Source: a virus
Strand: one strand, 5' to 3'
Virus record (IMG/VR): IMGVR_UViG_3300006929_000044
Coordinates: 1 to 36,722 of that record
DNA: 36,722 nt
The notes under the pieces are model-generated. The model saw only the letters and a list, made by a program, of their open reading frames with translations, searched no databases and was not told the origin of the DNA. Shown one piece after another: positions 5,649-13,127 of the stretch. How positions within the stretch are numbered: the first letter of the stretch is position 1; each line of letters begins with the position of its first letter. The translations under genes and the position numbers were made by a program.

Positions 5649-6313
5649 TACAGGTTGCCATGGTGGACCGTATGGGTAGTGACTTGTCAGTTGTCAACGC
5701 TGCCAGGGTCAGCTTCTCCAAGGTTAAAAAACATCTAGACAAGTCTGATGAAAGATTGATAAAATACCTGGCAAAGCACAATCACTGGTCACCCTTTGCC
5801 CATACCTCTGCACAGTTTCGCGTAAAGGCTCCGGTGTTTGTAGCCAGGCAATTGGCCAAGCACCAAGTAGGACTAGTATGGAACGAGGTATCGCGCAGAT
5901 ACGTGTCTGACGATCCCACGGTTTGGAAACCAGAGCACGGGTGGAGGAAAGAGGCAAAGGATAAAAAACAAGGTAGCTCTGAGGAATTGGTAAGTAGCCA
6001 GAAAATCGTAGGACATATCTATAGCGATGCTTCCAGACACGCCCTAGACGCTTATAAAGAACTTATCAGGTTACAGGTATGTCCAGAACAGGCCAGAGCA
6101 GTGCTCCCCCTAGCGTTCTTCACCGAGTGGTACTGGACCGGCTCTGTCTACGCCTTTAGCAGGGTGTGTAATCTACGCCTTGCCAAGGACGCGCAGCTGG
6201 AAACTAGACAAGTGGTAGACCAGATAAGTGAGCGGTTGAAGATAGACTTTCCCATCAGCTGGAAGGCTTTGACAAGTCGAAAACCCATTAGCTGGAAGGC
6301 TTTGACAAATTGA
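5645..6313 (+). CDS. thyX: Flavin-dependent thymidylate synthase ThyX
   Basis: Makes dTMP from dUMP using methylene-tetrahydrofolate, FAD and NADPH, so phage DNA synthesis does not depend on host ThyA. The protein is 222 residues, normal for ThyX. It shows PFAHTS (50-55) and the signature region around KHQVGLVWNEVSRRY (72-86). The usual RHR of the RHRx7S motif is replaced by KHQ with one extra residue, a variant I recall from other phage ThyX proteins. The last residues contain a tandem duplication (PISWKALT twice) produced by a 33-bp repeat. ATGA overlap with the preceding gene; its stop overlaps the TTG start of the polymerase gene. Confidence 0.92.
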   Translation: MIQVAMVDRMGSDLSVVNAARVSFSKVKKHLDKSDERLIKYLAKHNHWSPFAHTSAQFRVKAPVFVARQLAKHQVGLVWNEVSRRYVSDDPTVWKPEHGWRKEAKDKKQGSSEELVSSQKIVGHIYSDASRHALDAYKELIRLQVCPEQARAVLPLAFFTEWYWTGSVYAFSRVCNLRLAKDAQLETRQVVDQISERLKIDFPISWKALTSRKPISWKALTN

Positions 6314-6316
6314 AAG
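6251..6316 (+). repeat. 33-bp tandem duplication at thyX 3' end / polA start
   Basis: Bases 6251-6283 are repeated at 6284-6316 with four mismatches. Copy 2 carries the real thyX stop TGA, the GGAAGG ribosome binding site and the overlapping TTG start of the polymerase gene. In copy 1 the equivalent TGA is TCG, so translation reads on. The likely history is a duplication of the translation junction followed by loss of the first stop. Confidence 0.9.
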
Positions 6317-7956
6317 CAGTTATAGACATAGAAACAGATAGCCTGGAACCCACGGTTATATACTGCGCCTGTGTTAAGCAAGTAGGTGTGGAGGAGGTTA
6401 AGACGTTTACCTCGCCCAAGGGTTTAGAGACATATCTAAATTGCTTTGATAAAGTAATAGCCCATAACGGAATAGGCTTTGACTTCCCCGCTCTGGCTAA
6501 GCTGTGGGATGTTAGGATACCGCTTAGCAAGATGCACGATACACTGGTAATGTCCATGATGGAAGACCCTGCCAGAGAAGGCGGGCATAGTTTAAAGGCT
6601 TGGGGAGATAGGATAGGATTTTCCAAGCTAGAGTATCAAGGCGACTTTTCCCAATTGACCAATGATCTAGTACACTACTGTAAGCAAGACGTTAGAGTAT
6701 GCGAGAAGGTTTATCTCTGGCTCTTACTTGCCATGGAAGAGTTTTCTCACAAGTCTGTGGAAGACGAGCATCGTATGCGAGTAGTAGCTGATAGAGTTAG
6801 CAGCGCTGGTTTTAAACTCAACCGGGACAAGACCGTGGCTCTGTTTAACCAACTTATAAACGAGCAAGACAGGATCAGCGTGGAGTGTAGCAACCTATTC
6901 CCTGACCAGGTTATAGAGCGCTTCTCGGAAAAGACCGGTAAACGGTTGAGGGATAAGGTAGTGGAGTTCAACCCGGCGTCTAGGAAACAGATAGGGGAAC
7001 GTCTTATAGAACTAGGGTGGAAGCCAAAGGTGTTTACCGATACCGGTTTACCAAAAGTAGACGAGACAACCCTGTCCTTGTGTGATTTAGAAGTGGCTAA
7101 GAAACTAGCTCGGTACTTTCTCCTACAGAAACGTACCAGCCAGATTAAATCCTGGCTAGAGCTATGCTCTGACGATGATAGAGTACATTGCCAGTACCGC
7201 ACCTTGGGAGCTATTACAAATCGCATGAGCAGTATCAAGCCTAATCTACAACAGGTTCCCTCTGTAAGGGTAGAGTACGGGGAAGAGTGTAGATCGGTTT
7301 GGGAAGCTAGCCCTGGTAAGAAACTTATAGATACAGACGCTGCCGGGCTGGAGCTTAGGGTACTTGCCCACTATATGAAGGATGATAAATTTACCAAGGA
7401 AGTATTACACGGCGATATCCACACTGCTAATCAGAAGATGGCCGGGTTAAGCACCAGAGCACAGGCCAAGACATTTATCTACGCGCTCTTGTACGGCGCT
7501 GGCGATGCTAAGATAGGCTCTGTAGTGGGCGGTACTTCCAAGGACGGGGCCACGCTTAGGAGCAGGTTCCTGTCCAGCCTACCCTCCTATAAACGCCTAT
7601 CAGACGCTGTACAGCGCAAGGGAGCGGGGGAAGGTAAGCTGAGAGCCATAGACGGTAGGGTTTTAAGAGTGAGGCACCCTCACGCTTCGCTAAACACCCT
7701 TATCCAAGGATCATCAGCTGTGCTTATGAAAAAGTGGTTTATGTATGTAGATCATCACCTTAGAAAACGTAAGCTGGATGCTAAGATAGTTGCCATGGTA
7801 CATGACGAATTAGTTTTAGAATCCTGCGAAAAAGATGTTGACGAAGCTAGCAAATGTGTTATAATATCTATATCACAAGTTAACAAATCCTACGATTTAC
7901 GCTGCAAGTTAGACTGTGATATACAAACTGGTAACAACTGGAGCGAGATACACTAA
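6310..7956 (+). CDS. DNA polymerase A family, replicative
   Basis: Replicative polymerase with 3'-5' proofreading, 548 residues, shorter than T7 gp5 (704). Exonuclease motifs: D6/E8 in VIDIETD, HNGIGFD around 52-58, and QD at 126-127. Polymerase motifs: motif A D343 with GLELR, the O-helix R383...K387-TFI-Y391 followed by LLYGAG, and motif C H498-D499-E500. Position 391 is Tyr, as in T7 (Y526), and corresponds to E. coli Phe762. The start is TTG 6310, overlapping the thyX stop with GGAAGG about 12 bases upstream. The first ATG is far inside the exonuclease domain, so TTG is needed for an intact protein. No long thioredoxin-binding insertion is apparent. Confidence 0.93.
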   Translation: MKAVIDIETDSLEPTVIYCACVKQVGVEEVKTFTSPKGLETYLNCFDKVIAHNGIGFDFPALAKLWDVRIPLSKMHDTLVMSMMEDPAREGGHSLKAWGDRIGFSKLEYQGDFSQLTNDLVHYCKQDVRVCEKVYLWLLLAMEEFSHKSVEDEHRMRVVADRVSSAGFKLNRDKTVALFNQLINEQDRISVECSNLFPDQVIERFSEKTGKRLRDKVVEFNPASRKQIGERLIELGWKPKVFTDTGLPKVDETTLSLCDLEVAKKLARYFLLQKRTSQIKSWLELCSDDDRVHCQYRTLGAITNRMSSIKPNLQQVPSVRVEYGEECRSVWEASPGKKLIDTDAAGLELRVLAHYMKDDKFTKEVLHGDIHTANQKMAGLSTRAQAKTFIYALLYGAGDAKIGSVVGGTSKDGATLRSRFLSSLPSYKRLSDAVQRKGAGEGKLRAIDGRVLRVRHPHASLNTLIQGSSAVLMKKWFMYVDHHLRKRKLDAKIVAMVHDELVLESCEKDVDEASKCVIISISQVNKSYDLRCKLDCDIQTGNNWSEIH

Positions 7957-7957
7957 A

Positions 7958-8404
7958 ATGGCTAACACTTATTCATATCTAGAAGGCGTAATGTACTATC
8001 CTTTTCTTTTCCAAAGCAAGGATAAGTTTGACCGATACTCTGTTGCCCTTGGCCTTGAAGGAGACCAGGTTAAGCAGGCTAGGAAGCTGGGGCTAAACGT
8101 CAAACAGGACGAGGATAAGTACGACGGCATGGCCTATGTCCATTTGAAGAGCAATTATAAACCGGACCTGTACAACGGTGACGGTACTACCTATAGCGGT
8201 CCTACCATGCTAAGCAACGGCTCTAAGGCGGTTGTGAAGCTTAGCCAGCGGCCTTATAGTAACAAGTTTGGTGAAGGCATTACCACGTTTATCAACGCCG
8301 TTAAGATCACAGACCCTGTAGAGTACATACCGCACAGTGATGGTATGGAGTTTAGCGACGGCTCTGTGGATCAGTTTGACAGAGGTGATGAGGCTCCTTT
8401 TTAG
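7958..8404 (+). CDS. Single-stranded DNA-binding protein (gp2.5-like)
   Basis: A 148-residue protein starting at ATG 7958, one base after the polymerase stop, with GGAGCGAG upstream. Its layout fits a T7 gp2.5-type SSB: an OB-fold-sized beta-rich body with many aromatic residues (YYPFLF near 11-16, several Tyr) and an acidic C-terminal tail ending in a terminal Phe (DRGDEAPF). In T7 such a tail contacts polymerase and helicase. Its position between polymerase and nuclease genes supports the call. The body sequence alone is too diverged to be certain. Confidence 0.7.
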   Translation: MANTYSYLEGVMYYPFLFQSKDKFDRYSVALGLEGDQVKQARKLGLNVKQDEDKYDGMAYVHLKSNYKPDLYNGDGTTYSGPTMLSNGSKAVVKLSQRPYSNKFGEGITTFINAVKITDPVEYIPHSDGMEFSDGSVDQFDRGDEAPF

Positions 8405-8406
8405 AC

Positions 8407-9018
8407 ATGCCAGCACCGGCTTACGGACACTGGGACACTAGTCTGGTAGGCAAATTTAACCCGGACGAGCACCTGGGTTTTGTCTACCAGATTACCCACC
8501 TGGAAACTGGTAAAAGCTATATAGGGTGTAAGCACCTTTGGAAATTTAAAAAGCGTAAAAAAGTTAAAGCTAGCGAGTGGAAATACTACTGCTCTAGCTC
8601 CAACTACCTAAAGCCTGATATTAAAAAATACGGTAAGAAAGCTTTTAGCTTTGTCATACTTATGCTGTGTCCTAACAAGCGGGACTTGTACTATAACGAG
8701 ACTAAGCTACAGATGGAACTAGGCGTGTTGGAAAGCCACGACTACTACAACGCTAACGTAGGCGGTATGCGTTTCTATAGACCGGTTAGTAGTTATCTAA
8801 CAATGGACGTTCGCAGAGGCGTTAAACACCCTGCTTATAGAGGGAACTTTTACATACTATACGAAAACGGTATAGAGGAACTTGTAGAAGACAAAACTGT
8901 TAAGCAGTGGTGTAAGGACAATAACTATGGAGCCACTGGTCTTTTTGATCTAAGGAGCGGAAGAATAAAAAGACATAAGAATATAATTAGCATGGAGTAT
9001 CAAAGTGAAAGAACCTAG
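8407..9018 (+). CDS. GIY-YIG-like endonuclease
   Basis: A 203-residue protein with a GIY-YIG-type N-terminal domain: FVYQI (25-29) in place of GIY, then YIGCK (38-42) after a short turn, followed by a W..YYCSSSNYL segment and KKYGKKAF (about 74-82) as seen in phage nucleases of this fold. The C-terminal part (TVKQWCKDNNYG... to the end) resembles a small helix-turn-helix or NUMOD-like DNA-binding module. It occupies the position where T7-like phages carry endonuclease I. It could act as a resolvase or host-DNA nuclease, or be a free-standing homing endonuclease. The catalytic Arg and Glu cannot be pinned with certainty by eye. Confidence 0.7.
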   Translation: MPAPAYGHWDTSLVGKFNPDEHLGFVYQITHLETGKSYIGCKHLWKFKKRKKVKASEWKYYCSSSNYLKPDIKKYGKKAFSFVILMLCPNKRDLYYNETKLQMELGVLESHDYYNANVGGMRFYRPVSSYLTMDVRRGVKHPAYRGNFYILYENGIEELVEDKTVKQWCKDNNYGATGLFDLRSGRIKRHKNIISMEYQSERT

Positions 9019-9862
9019 CAAGAGCATAGATACACTTGTAGATGATATCTACCAGCTGATAAGCGAGGGAACTAAGAAGCCTAATCAAGAAGCTTTGTTT
9101 GGACTAGCCTCCACTGTTATGGATTCTGTCCGTAGACAGTTATGGGTTAGTGCTTCTGATCGTAAAGGCGGAGCACTTCGCATGTCTAACATAGGCAAGC
9201 CCTGTACCAGATCACTTTGGTATGATATCAAAGGCGACGATAACGCTGAGCAGCTACGGCCAGAAACCAAGCTAAAGTTTATGATGGGGGATATAGTAGA
9301 GGCGTTGCTTTTATACTTAGCTAAAGAAGCTGGTCACAAGGTTACAGAGCAACAGGCAGAGGTAGAGATCGACGGTATCAAGGGACACATAGACGCTGTA
9401 ATAGACGGTGAGCTTACCGATGTTAAGTCTTCTAGCTCTTACGGTATGCGTAAGTTTAAAAACGGTACGCTGCCTTCAGACGATCCGTTTGGTTATATAG
9501 ATCAGATCAGCGGTTACGGTAATGCTCTTAATAAGAAGCAGGGAACCTTTCTAGTCTTTGATAAGAGCAGTGGTGAGTTAGCCACGTATACTCATAAAAA
9601 TCTTTCCAACACTTATGAAAGAATTGCAAAGGTTAAGAAGGATACTTCTTCCAAGCTACCTCCTGAACGTGCCTTTGCACCTGTGGATGATAAAAAATCC
9701 GGTGGTAAAAAACTGAATGTAAACTGCTCCTATTGTTCTCATAAAGAGACTTGCTGGAAAGACCCTGGTTTAGATATTAAGTTCAGGTCAGGCAGGCCGG
9801 TGTTTCTTTTAAAAGGCACGGTCAATAGTGAAGGAGAGAACAATGCCAGCCGTTCTTTCTGA
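9005..9862 (+). CDS. Cas4/RecB-like PD-(D/E)XK exonuclease with Fe-S cysteines
   Basis: Probable exonuclease for recombination and host-DNA degradation, 285 residues. Nuclease core: HID (128-130), DVKSSS (139-144, the D-x-K motif) and QISGYG (167-172). Four cysteines, C67 plus C241, C244 and C250, match the arrangement that holds a [4Fe-4S] cluster in Cas4/AddB-type nucleases. The start is GTG 9005, overlapping the previous stop, with TGGAG upstream. It takes the place of T7 gene 6 exonuclease in the module. The last part of the gene overlaps the start of the next small gene. Confidence 0.85.
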   Translation: MKEPSKSIDTLVDDIYQLISEGTKKPNQEALFGLASTVMDSVRRQLWVSASDRKGGALRMSNIGKPCTRSLWYDIKGDDNAEQLRPETKLKFMMGDIVEALLLYLAKEAGHKVTEQQAEVEIDGIKGHIDAVIDGELTDVKSSSSYGMRKFKNGTLPSDDPFGYIDQISGYGNALNKKQGTFLVFDKSSGELATYTHKNLSNTYERIAKVKKDTSSKLPPERAFAPVDDKKSGGKKLNVNCSYCSHKETCWKDPGLDIKFRSGRPVFLLKGTVNSEGENNASRSF

Positions 9863-10025
9863 CGAACAACTTTTAGATATATCGTTGGCTTACAGTAGTG
9901 AGGAGATTCTGGAGATATTAGATATACAGACTTTGGAACTTGCGGACTTATTAAAAGAACGCATACTAGAAAACATTTTAGAGTTTAACCTTAGACCAGT
10001 GGATTGTAACGCTTATGATTTATAG
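9843..10025 (+). CDS. Small acidic helical protein, hypothetical
   Basis: A 60-residue acidic, Leu/Ile/Glu-rich protein. ATG 9843 was chosen because AAGGAGAG lies about six bases before it, while the upstream in-frame ATG at 9828 has no such signal. The sequence looks like three short amphipathic helices (SEEILEILD, LADLLKERILENIL). It sits between the Cas4-like nuclease and ribonucleotide reductase and overlaps both. No Cys pair is present, so it is not a glutaredoxin. Family not recognised. Confidence 0.6.
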   Translation: MPAVLSDEQLLDISLAYSSEEILEILDIQTLELADLLKERILENILEFNLRPVDCNAYDL

Positions 10026-11697
10026 ATCAAACGAAAACCCCATGTTCCGTTCCAAGTTTAGCGAGGATATTTTTAAGCAAAAGTATTCACACCAAGGGTG
10101 TTATACATGGCCTGACCTTGCCAAAACTTTGGTAGAAGATGTATGCGGAGGTATATTAAAAGACGATGAAGTATCAGAGCTTGTACAAATTATAACTGAT
10201 CTTAAATTTATACCTGGCGGTCGCTATCTCTATTACGCCGGTAGACCTAATAAGTTCTTTAACAACTGCTTCTTGTTAAAAGCAGAGGAAGATTCCAGAG
10301 AAGATTGGGCTAACCTTAGTTGGAAAGCAGAGTCTTGTCTAATGACCGGGGGTGGTATAGGGGTTGACTATTCTATCTATAGGCCGGAAGGTTCTGGACT
10401 TAGTAAGACAGGCGGTTTGGCCAGCGGTCCTATACCTAAGATGCAGATGTTGAACGAAATTGGCCGTAGGGTTATGCAAGGGGGTAGTCGCAGGTCAGCT
10501 ATATACGCCAGCTTGAACTGGAAACATAGAGATGTTGAAAAATTTTTAAACTGTAAGAACTGGTACGATATGCCGGTAGGCAGTACCGGGTTCAGCATAG
10601 GACAGGTTAAGGAGCAAGACTTTAACTTTAGCGCCCCTATGGATATGACAAATATAAGCGTAAACTACGATACAGAATGGTTACTTAACTACTGGGACAC
10701 AGGAGATGTAGGAGATGTCTTTCGGACTAATATACGTCAAGCTCTTAGAACAGCAGAACCAGGCTTCAGCTTCAACTTTTTCGATCAAGAGCAAGACACG
10801 CTTAGAAACGCCTGTACCGAGGTTACTTCTGCCGATGATAGCGATGTTTGTAATCTTGGGTCTATTAACATGGGCCGTATTAGTGATATTAAAGACTTTG
10901 CAGATATAGTCGCCTTAGCCACTAAGTTTTTAATATGCGGTACTAAAAAGGCTAAGCTACCTTATGATAAAGTATACACCGTAAGAGAAAAGAACCGTAG
11001 ACTAGGCTTAGGGTTAATGGGTATGCACGAGTGGCTTCTGGCAAGGGGCAGTAAGTATGAAGTTACCGAGGAGCTTCACCAGTGGCTTTCTGTATATAAG
11101 GGAGTATCTGATTCTGTTAGTGCTAGCACCGCTGATTCTCTTAGTATTTCCCGGCCTGTTGCTAACAGGGCTATTGCTCCTACGGGTAGTATTGGTATTT
11201 TGGCTGGTACTTCTACAGGCGTGGAACCTATTTTTGCAGTGGCGTATAAGAGGAGGTATCTTAAAAACGGAACTAAGTGGCATTATCAATACGTGGTGGA
11301 CAGCGCTGCTCAGGAAATTATAGACCTATATGGGGTAGAGCCTGATAGCATAGAGTCGGCCTTGGATTTAGCCCAAGACTATAAACGCAGGATGAAGTTT
11401 CAAGCAGATGTACAAGACTACGTGGACATGTCTATTAGCAGCACTATTAACCTACCACCGTGGGGTAGTAAGTACAATAACGAAGACACTGTTGATAACT
11501 TTACCTCTTCTCTTGCCAGCTATGCCCACAGGCTGCGCGGTTTTACCGTGTACCCTGACGGCTGTAGAGGTGGGCAACCACTTAGCAGTGTGCCTTACAG
11601 TGAAGCTGTGAATAAACTAGGAGAAGTGTTTGAAGAAGGGGTAGAGACTCACGATATCTGCGATATCACAGGTCACGGGGGTAGCTGCGGAGTATGA
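10015..11697 (+). CDS. nrdJ: Ribonucleotide reductase, class II (B12-dependent)
   Basis: Reduces ribonucleotides to deoxyribonucleotides using adenosylcobalamin. It is 560 residues and complete. The radical-site triad N265-C267-E269 is in RNACTEVTS. The redox pair is C85 (NNCF) and C279 (CNLGS). APTGSIGIL (388-396) and STGVEPIF (400-407) are typical of class II enzymes. C549 and C558 near the end (GGSCG) are the tail cysteines re-reduced by thioredoxin. No NrdB-type small subunit or NrdG activase gene is present, which supports class II. The start is ATG 10015, overlapping the previous stop, with a weak ribosome binding site. Activity would depend on host cobalamin. Confidence 0.9.
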   Translation: MIYRSNENPMFRSKFSEDIFKQKYSHQGCYTWPDLAKTLVEDVCGGILKDDEVSELVQIITDLKFIPGGRYLYYAGRPNKFFNNCFLLKAEEDSREDWANLSWKAESCLMTGGGIGVDYSIYRPEGSGLSKTGGLASGPIPKMQMLNEIGRRVMQGGSRRSAIYASLNWKHRDVEKFLNCKNWYDMPVGSTGFSIGQVKEQDFNFSAPMDMTNISVNYDTEWLLNYWDTGDVGDVFRTNIRQALRTAEPGFSFNFFDQEQDTLRNACTEVTSADDSDVCNLGSINMGRISDIKDFADIVALATKFLICGTKKAKLPYDKVYTVREKNRRLGLGLMGMHEWLLARGSKYEVTEELHQWLSVYKGVSDSVSASTADSLSISRPVANRAIAPTGSIGILAGTSTGVEPIFAVAYKRRYLKNGTKWHYQYVVDSAAQEIIDLYGVEPDSIESALDLAQDYKRRMKFQADVQDYVDMSISSTINLPPWGSKYNNEDTVDNFTSSLASYAHRLRGFTVYPDGCRGGQPLSSVPYSEAVNKLGEVFEEGVETHDICDITGHGGSCGV

Positions 11698-11722
11698 TAA
11701 CTTTTAAAGAAAGTTTTTGAAC

Positions 11723-12289
11723 ATGTACGGACAAGTTTGGTATTCGGGCTCTACAGTTCCTGATCTTGACAAAGATTTTCAACGTGCTGTTATATCCCTG
11801 TGTGATAATCTAGAGGAAGAAAGAGGCGGTATAGGCGAGGGAAAGGGTAAGTACGATAAAAACATACGCTCCAACTCTGTCTATGGCATAGGCAATTCTG
11901 ATTTTAAAACCCTGGTGTTTGAATGGACTAAGAAAGCTAATCAGGAAGCCGACTGGAACTTCGACATATCAGATATACAGGACTTACAGCTTAGCAAGTA
12001 TAGAGAGGGGGATAAGTATAGCTGGCACTTGGATTTACAACATACTAATCCCATGCGTAAGCTAACCTACAACGTGGTTTTAAACAATGACTTTGAAGGG
12101 GGAGAGTTTCAGTTTAGTTGGGGTTCACCCTCCGCCCCGTATAAGAAGCGGATAAAGCCAGAGCCACAGCTTAACATACCAGGTCGCATGGTAGTGTTCC
12201 CCTCTTACTACTACCATAGAATCACCCCTGTAACTTCCGGTGTTCGATATAGCTTAACCGGGTGGGTCACGGGTGATCCTTTCAAGTGA
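11723..12289 (+). CDS. 2OG-Fe(II) dioxygenase (prolyl-4-hydroxylase-like)
   Basis: A 188-residue 2-oxoglutarate- and iron-dependent oxygenase. Iron ligands: H102 and D104 in WHLD, and H165 in YYYHRITPV. R175 in GVRYSLTGW should bind the 2OG carboxylate. These fit the PKHD/P4H subfamily that hydroxylates proteins, and other members act on nucleobases. ATG 11723 is preferred over an in-frame TTG at 11717. It follows ribonucleotide reductase by 25 bases and is the last large gene of the rightward block. The substrate cannot be read from sequence; phage or host protein, or modified DNA, are possibilities. Confidence 0.85.
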   Translation: MYGQVWYSGSTVPDLDKDFQRAVISLCDNLEEERGGIGEGKGKYDKNIRSNSVYGIGNSDFKTLVFEWTKKANQEADWNFDISDIQDLQLSKYREGDKYSWHLDLQHTNPMRKLTYNVVLNNDFEGGEFQFSWGSPSAPYKKRIKPEPQLNIPGRMVVFPSYYYHRITPVTSGVRYSLTGWVTGDPFK

Positions 12290-12316
12290 GAAGAATCATA
12301 GCAGAGGTAAGCGGTT

Positions 12317-12385
12317 ATGACAAAAACTGAGATAATAGTGTGTCTTTTGGGCATAGCGATGATTGTTGTTTACTCTGTGTTTTAA
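12317..12385 (+). CDS. Micro membrane peptide, 22 aa
   Basis: ATG 12317 with an AGAGG-like site about ten bases upstream opens 22 codons: a polar MTKTE start, then one hydrophobic helix (IIVCLLGIAMIVVYSVF). It ends nine bases before the convergent DUF59-like gene and resembles the other micro membrane peptides in the early block. It is too short for strong proof. Confidence 0.35.
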   Translation: MTKTEIIVCLLGIAMIVVYSVF

Positions 12386-12393
12386 ACCTTTAC

Positions 12394-12699
12394 CTACCAC
12401 CCCATAGCCATCCTTGTCTCTATGGGTACTTTGTCCATTGTAAAGGGAGGGTCAAAGGTAGTTACTACTTCGCAGTGCATTGCGTTTGTATACTTCATCC
12501 CGGCAGAATATATGTCCTCTATAATTGAATCTGCAAAGGGGCAAAACGCGCTGGTCAGGGTATGTGTGATTTTTACCTCTAGCTCTTTATGGTCTATCTC
12601 TATGTTGTAAATCAATCCCAGGTCATATATGTTGATTGATATTTCAGGATCGAATACCCTTTTTAAGTTTCCCACAACTATATCTATATCAATTTTCAT
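12394..12699 (-). CDS. DUF59/MIP18 (SufT/PaaD-like) Fe-S maturation protein
   Basis: A 101-residue protein with the full DUF59 (MIP18) pattern: VFDPEI (15-20), DLGLIY (26-31), LTSAFCP with C53 (48-54), DPPFTMD (83-89) and a closing ETRMAMGW (94-101). Members such as SufT, PaaD and eukaryotic MIP18 help insert Fe-S clusters into client proteins, with the conserved Cys involved. It is the only leftward gene inside the rightward block and points the same way as the late operon, beyond that operon's last gene. It could be expressed late by read-through or from its own promoter near the tRNA. A GGTGA site lies close to its ATG. A plausible client is the phage Cas4-like nuclease (inference). Confidence 0.82.
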   Translation of the reverse strand: MKIDIDIVVGNLKRVFDPEISINIYDLGLIYNIEIDHKELEVKITHTLTSAFCPFADSIIEDIYSAGMKYTNAMHCEVVTTFDPPFTMDKVPIETRMAMGW

Positions 12700-12710
12700 T
12701 GTTCACCAAA

Positions 12711-12787
12711 GCTCTCGTAGCTCAACAGGATAGAGCAATAGACTTCTAATCTATAGGTTGTAGGTTCAAATCCTACCGAGAGCGCCA
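12711..12787 (+). tRNA. tRNA-Arg (anticodon UCU)
   Basis: A full cloverleaf can be drawn. The acceptor stem GCTCTCG pairs with CGAGAGC, with discriminator G and an encoded CCA (12785-12787). The anticodon stem ATAGA/TCTAT encloses loop CTTCTAA, giving anticodon TCT, which reads AGA. The T-arm contains GGTTCAAATCC. The D-arm region GCTCAACAGGATAGAGC is normal. AGA and AGG codons are frequent in the phage genes, so it probably supports late translation. No integrase is present, so an attachment-site role is unlikely. Confidence 0.95.
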
Positions 12788-12806
12788 GAAAAGAGAAGTG
12801 AAGAAA

Positions 12807-13127
12807 ATGACTGGAGATTACGTTGTAGTAACTTGTGTTTCATCTTATCGTATGCGCTATGTGATGCACAAAGATGATCTGCAAAAGTTAAATCCAGATC
12901 AATTGTGTAACCCTGTTGAATGGGCAAAGGATACTGTTACCTGTGAAGAGTGTAGCGAGTTTTCTGAAGAACACGTGGGCGAGTATGTAGTAGATACGGC
13001 TACCCTTAACGAGCAGCAGGTTATTGACTTGTTTGATAAGGAAAACGACTATCTAAAAAAATGGTCTAGGGAGAAAAAAATTAACTGGGTTAGGACGCAG
13101 ATAACAGCCCCTTATTCAACAGGTTGA
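12807..13127 (+). CDS. Conserved small phage protein, hypothetical
   Basis: A 106-residue soluble acidic protein beginning MTGDYVVVTCVSSYRMRYVM, with a TVTCEECSEF segment (C-x2-C) in the middle and a Trp/Lys-rich end. A GTG at 12798 could add three residues; ATG 12807 is preferred, with AGAGAAG nine bases upstream. I recall similar proteins from marine T4-like phages, always of unknown function. It is the last rightward gene and lies just after tRNA-Arg. Its final 38 bases overlap the end of the convergent late gene, so the two operons run into each other with no spacer or visible terminator. Confidence 0.65.
   Translation: MTGDYVVVTCVSSYRMRYVMHKDDLQKLNPDQLCNPVEWAKDTVTCEECSEFSEEHVGEYVVDTATLNEQQVIDLFDKENDYLKKWSREKKINWVRTQITAPYSTG

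Noticed and set aside
10015-11697. Intein or split gene in ribonucleotide reductase
   Set aside because: All conserved motifs follow in one uninterrupted frame with normal spacing; no insertion is visible.
12401-12426. CCCATAG/CTATGGG hairpin as a bidirectional terminator between the 22-aa gene and the DUF59-like gene
   Set aside because: It lies within the coding end of the DUF59-like gene, and no T tract follows on either strand.
12711-12787. tRNA as a prophage attachment site
   Set aside because: No integrase, excisionase or repressor is encoded in this apparently complete genome.
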